This document shows, in pieces, positions 22,140-24,716 of a stretch of DNA of 24,716 bases. The stretch is from Chloroflexota bacterium. GTDB taxonomy: Bacteria > Chloroflexota > Dehalococcoidia > SZUA-161. Within the stretch, counting starts at the first letter, position 1. Every line of letters begins with the position of its first letter. A program made the position numbers and the translations under genes. The notes under the pieces were generated by a model. The model had not been told where the DNA came from. It was given only the letters and a program-made list of their open reading frames with translations, and ran no database searches. Where the stretch lies: assembly GCA_016865955.1 (NCBI GenBank), contig VGNW01000007.1, positions 1-24,716 on the forward strand. Direction: 5' to 3'.

Positions 22140-23861
22140 TTATAGGGAAACCGCATCTGCCTGTTGTTTCTTTTTCCGCGTAGTCTTTCGTATTCGTATG
22201 AACGGCGTTGTTCTATTCACCAAAATACCCATCGCGAGCACCGCAATGATAGGCCATATTGATGCCATAGCGATCAGCAAGAACCCGTCAGGCGCACCTG
22301 TTGCCGTCGCCACACCAAGGCCGAGCGCTATCAGCACTGGCGACGTGATATCGCCGGTAGTAACGCCACCGGAGTCCCAGCCGATGTTCACGTATTTCTC
22401 GTCACTCAAAAATGTAAGTGCTATTGCCAACACATAGCTCAGTCCAATGACCCACATTGTCGGCCAGCCGTACAGTATCTTTGCCACGCCAATCACCATA
22501 CCAATTCCCACACCGATCCCCACGGTGTGCATAACGAGGCGTTTTTTGAAAGCACCCGCTGTGACGTCCTCCACTGTCAAACCTAGCGCCACCAGCGCAG
22601 GTTCTGCAAGGGTTGCGCCGTAGCCGACGATAAACCCGAACAAAATCACCACTACCTTTCCCCATAATAATCCGTAGCGGCCATCTGCTGAGAGACCTGG
22701 AAGTAGCGACTCAAAACCCTGATTGGAGAACGAAATTATTGAGTTGTGGCCAACCTGATCGCCAAGCGGGTTCAATCCCCACTCCAAACCGATCTTGAAG
22801 AACAGGAGACCGATGAGAGCGAACGCAATCCCAAGCACCACGCGCTTGATACCACGGATTTTCTCACGGAGGATTACGAGCTGTACCACCAGCAGAATGG
22901 CCATGAGCAAAAGAATTGCTTGAGCTGCCGAAATAAAGAGCTGTCCGATGAGCGAGAAAACATTGTTCCCCGCCATAGCGGCATCGGTATTAGCCGCTTT
23001 CGCCGCCAGGAGCGCCTCGCCTTGTTCGGGTGTCATGAAGTTTCCCGTCCATGAGTGGATGATGCCCATAACGAGCACGACCACAATGGGCCATAGTGAG
23101 CAGAGCGCTATAATGCCAAACCCCGCCAATCCATTCTTGTTTCTGCCGAGCGCCGTCGCCATGCCTACGCCAAGTGCAAGCAACAACGGCGCGGTGACCG
23201 TTCCGGTGGTAATGCCGCCGGCATCCCACACCACCCCGATCAGAGAGGATGCGTTCTTATCAAATGCAGCTATGATCGTCATAATGAATGCGAGCGCTAG
23301 CACGGGAAGGAGGGTGAATTTCAGACTCCAGCCCTTGATTATGCGGAGTATCCCGTGGCATGCCCCGAGACCGACTCCAACCGATACCATCCACAACATC
23401 AGTTCCGTACGTACGTTGAGGTAATCAAACAGGAGGGGTGCATTTTGTGGACTTATCTTTTCGCCGAGGATGCGCAAAGTGCTTATAGCTGGCTCAGCCA
23501 TGTTGGCGGCGGTTCCAAGGACACACACCACCACGAGAATCACCCAGATGCGGGCTTTTGCCGGCATGGTGGCACCGATGTTTTCGCCTAACGGCATCAC
23601 TCCAACTCGCAAGCCCTCGATGAAGAACATGAGCCCAATGACCACGCAGCACATGCCAAGAGCGATACCAATTGGCTCTTCGAGGTTAAGGATGCGAAAG
23701 ATAGCAAACTGGAATATAAGCAGGAATAGCGTTATCGGAAGGATAGCCTTGACCTGATCTTTCAGTTTGTCGATAAAATAGGGTCCAACGATGGAGAGAA
23801 CCGACTTGGGCGTATATTTCATCTTGTATTCGACCTTGGTCGATTCATTCGATTGACTCAT
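22140..23861 (-). CDS. DUF1538 membrane protein, internally duplicated; possible Na+/H+ antiporter (UmpAB-like fusion)
   Basis: This 573-residue polytopic membrane protein consists of two similar halves. Paired motifs are MPLGENIG (89-96) and NPLGDQVG (364-371), AEPAI (122) and AEPAL (419), and WDAGGITTGTVTAPLLLAL (212-230) and WDSGGVTTGDITSPVLIAL (495-513). These are DUF1538 features. In Halomonas the DUF1538 proteins UmpA and UmpB have been reported to act together as a Na+(K+)/H+ antiporter; the protein here would be both in one chain. The conserved acidic residues in the AEP and WD(A/S)GG motifs are good candidates for ion binding. The C-terminus is basic. GGAG precedes the ATG at 23861. 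It is transcribed ahead of a PII-like gene that probably controls it. Confidence 0.8.
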   Translation of the reverse strand: MSQSNESTKVEYKMKYTPKSVLSIVGPYFIDKLKDQVKAILPITLFLLIFQFAIFRILNLEEPIGIALGMCCVVIGLMFFIEGLRVGVMPLGENIGATMPAKARIWVILVVVCVLGTAANMAEPAISTLRILGEKISPQNAPLLFDYLNVRTELMLWMVSVGVGLGACHGILRIIKGWSLKFTLLPVLALAFIMTIIAAFDKNASSLIGVVWDAGGITTGTVTAPLLLALGVGMATALGRNKNGLAGFGIIALCSLWPIVVVLVMGIIHSWTGNFMTPEQGEALLAAKAANTDAAMAGNNVFSLIGQLFISAAQAILLLMAILLVVQLVILREKIRGIKRVVLGIAFALIGLLFFKIGLEWGLNPLGDQVGHNSIISFSNQGFESLLPGLSADGRYGLLWGKVVVILFGFIVGYGATLAEPALVALGLTVEDVTAGAFKKRLVMHTVGIGVGIGMVIGVAKILYGWPTMWVIGLSYVLAIALTFLSDEKYVNIGWDSGGVTTGDITSPVLIALGLGVATATGAPDGFLLIAMASIWPIIAVLAMGILVNRTTPFIRIRKTTRKKKQQADAVSL

Positions 23862-23969
23862 GTCATCTCCGTAAACATAGCTTGAGTTCCTTTAATGAAT
23901 CTCTTGTTTCAGGTATAGTTCGCTAGCCTGTTTAGTACTGCCTACAATGACGTAGCGAGAGCCTGATAC

Positions 23970-24128
23970 CTATTTTGATATAGTCATAGTAATTATGTGT
24001 TCATCAGGTGTTACAATCAGTTGTGCCTCAACAATTCCCGTTGGGAGGTGCATATCGTCAAGGAGTATATTGCTCTCAAGTATATCGCACTCGGGCAGTG
24101 GTGTAAAGATATCGTGTGAAATTTCTTT
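23970..24128 (-). pseudogene. Coding-like fragment without a start codon
   Basis: Between an in-frame TAG and a TAG at 23970, the minus strand reads about 52 residues of protein-like composition, ending TGIVEAQLIVTPDEHIITMT plus three residues. The only ATGs are internal with no ribosome site. It might be the last part of a lost gene or chance. Confidence 0.2.
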
Positions 24129-24220
24129 CGACTAAATTACGGAGTAAAGGAAGGCAGCGGATAAAATATGCATTGACTTCGAGGCAATGTTCGCGCACCG
24201 GCGCATCTAATTGATATGAT

Positions 24221-24249
24221 TTGACTAGTACTTGGCTGAGATGTAGGAT
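24221..24249 (+). promoter_or_regulatory. Probable promoter of the K+ channel gene
   Basis: TTGACT at 24221-24226, a 17-base spacer and TAGGAT at 24244-24249, about 70 bases before the GTG at 24321. Confidence 0.45.
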
Positions 24250-24320
24250 ATGACGAGAAAATCCCGTATACGTTTGCAAAAAGACACTCGCAGGTTATCT
24301 CCTGACTAACTGGTGACATA

Positions 24321-24716
24321 GTGATAAGACTGGCTGAGAGGCTGCTGAAGATTGTTAAGGCTGTGCTCGGTATTCTTAAATCCTCTGTTAAATTTATACC
24401 CCGGTTAATTAAGCAAAGCTTCACCTTAAAACTGGTCATAATACTATTCTTGATATTTATCGGCTGCGCAATCGGCATATTCTTTATAGAACGGGACGCC
24501 GGTGGCAAGATTGTCACTTTAGGAGACGCATTCTGGTGGTTGATTGTTACTGTTGCTACTGTCGGCTACGGTGATTTTTATCCTGTATCGGCTGCCGGGC
24601 GGGTCATAGCTACCTTATTAATTGTAATTGCGATAGGTATTATTCCCTTTCTTGCTGCTCATGGGTCTTCCTATCTTGTAGCAAGACGTTCTAGGGAGGA
24701 GAGAGGCTTGGAGAAG
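24321..24716 (+). CDS. Potassium channel of the two-helix Kch type (3' end cut by window)
   Basis: The visible 132 codons encode a basic, amphipathic N-terminus (residues 1-38), a first membrane helix LVIILFLIFIGCAIGIFF (about 39-56), a pore helix and the K+ filter TVATVGYGD (about 78-86). A second helix RVIATLLIVIAIGIIPFLAA (about 93-112) then runs into a charged region that meets the right edge. TVGYG is diagnostic for K+ selectivity. The start is GTG at 24321, the only start between the in-frame TGA at 24303 and the first helix; the ribosome site is weak. Such proteins often continue into an RCK/TrkA-N regulatory domain, but that part is outside the window. It is divergent from the DUF1538 gene. 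Confidence 0.9.
   Translation, partial: MIRLAERLLKIVKAVLGILKSSVKFIPRLIKQSFTLKLVIILFLIFIGCAIGIFFIERDAGGKIVTLGDAFWWLIVTVATVGYGDFYPVSAAGRVIATLLIVIAIGIIPFLAAHGSSYLVARRSREERGLEK

Larger units (their letters stand above)
23862..24320. other. 459-base divergent intergenic region
   Basis: It separates the DUF1538 gene from the K+ channel gene. It holds a plus-strand promoter for the channel at 24221-24249 and a minus-strand coding-like fragment at 23970-24128. I could not find a convincing promoter for the DUF1538 gene. Confidence 0.4.

Overview
The window looks like chromosomal DNA of an anaerobic bacterium. The strongest sign is a Wood-Ljungdahl acetyl-CoA synthase (AcsB) with all six A-cluster cysteines. 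A Chloroflexota (Dehalococcoidia-like) or similar anaerobic lineage is my inference from gene content and was not tested by any search. Promoters with TTGACA/TATAAT-like boxes and GGAGG ribosome sites are easy to find. I see no tRNA, rRNA, CRISPR array or intact insertion sequence.

Layout. (1) 1-2490, minus: an operon of a YflT/GS17M-like stress protein and acsB, which runs off the left edge. It is read from a good promoter through a terminator-like hairpin in its leader. (2) 2840-10337: alpha-glucan metabolism, with glgP, a GNAT enzyme, a small four-cysteine unknown, a GH13 amylase-like enzyme, malQ, and a convergent GT4 glycosyltransferase. (3) 10338-11467: 1.1 kb without a supportable gene but rich in inverted repeats. 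(4) 11468-13930: a DHA2-type MFS exporter divergent from a TetR regulator with an odd HTH region; the space between them has back-to-back promoters and three palindromes. (5) 13931-15693: an accessory patch with one TTG-start unknown gene between two inverted 31-bp repeats, an array of four TTGAY boxes at 11-bp spacing, and an SOS-like promoter with no gene behind it. (6) 15694-19542, minus: a compact operon of a lysine 2,3-aminomutase (KamA), two different D-Ala-D-Ala-ligase-like ATP-grasp enzymes and a GNAT acetyltransferase. (7) 19733-23861, minus: an ArsB-like permease, two very small basic proteins, a PII-like protein and a duplicated DUF1538 membrane protein. (8) 24321 to the right edge, plus: the start of a potassium channel.

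How the parts fit. GlgP, the GH13 enzyme and MalQ form a usual route for breaking down glycogen or maltodextrin to glucose-1-phosphate and glucose. The GT4 enzyme may make a related glucan or sugar conjugate. The KamA operon is the best candidate for an undescribed system. Both substrate aspartates of lysine 2,3-aminomutase are kept, so it should make beta-lysine; two ATP-grasp ligases and an acetyltransferase encoded with it suggest a beta-lysine-containing small peptide or acylated product. The DUF1538 protein with its PII-like partner, followed by the K+ channel, suggests ion homeostasis; if the KamA product is an osmolyte, this half of the window may share a salt-stress theme. That last link is speculation.
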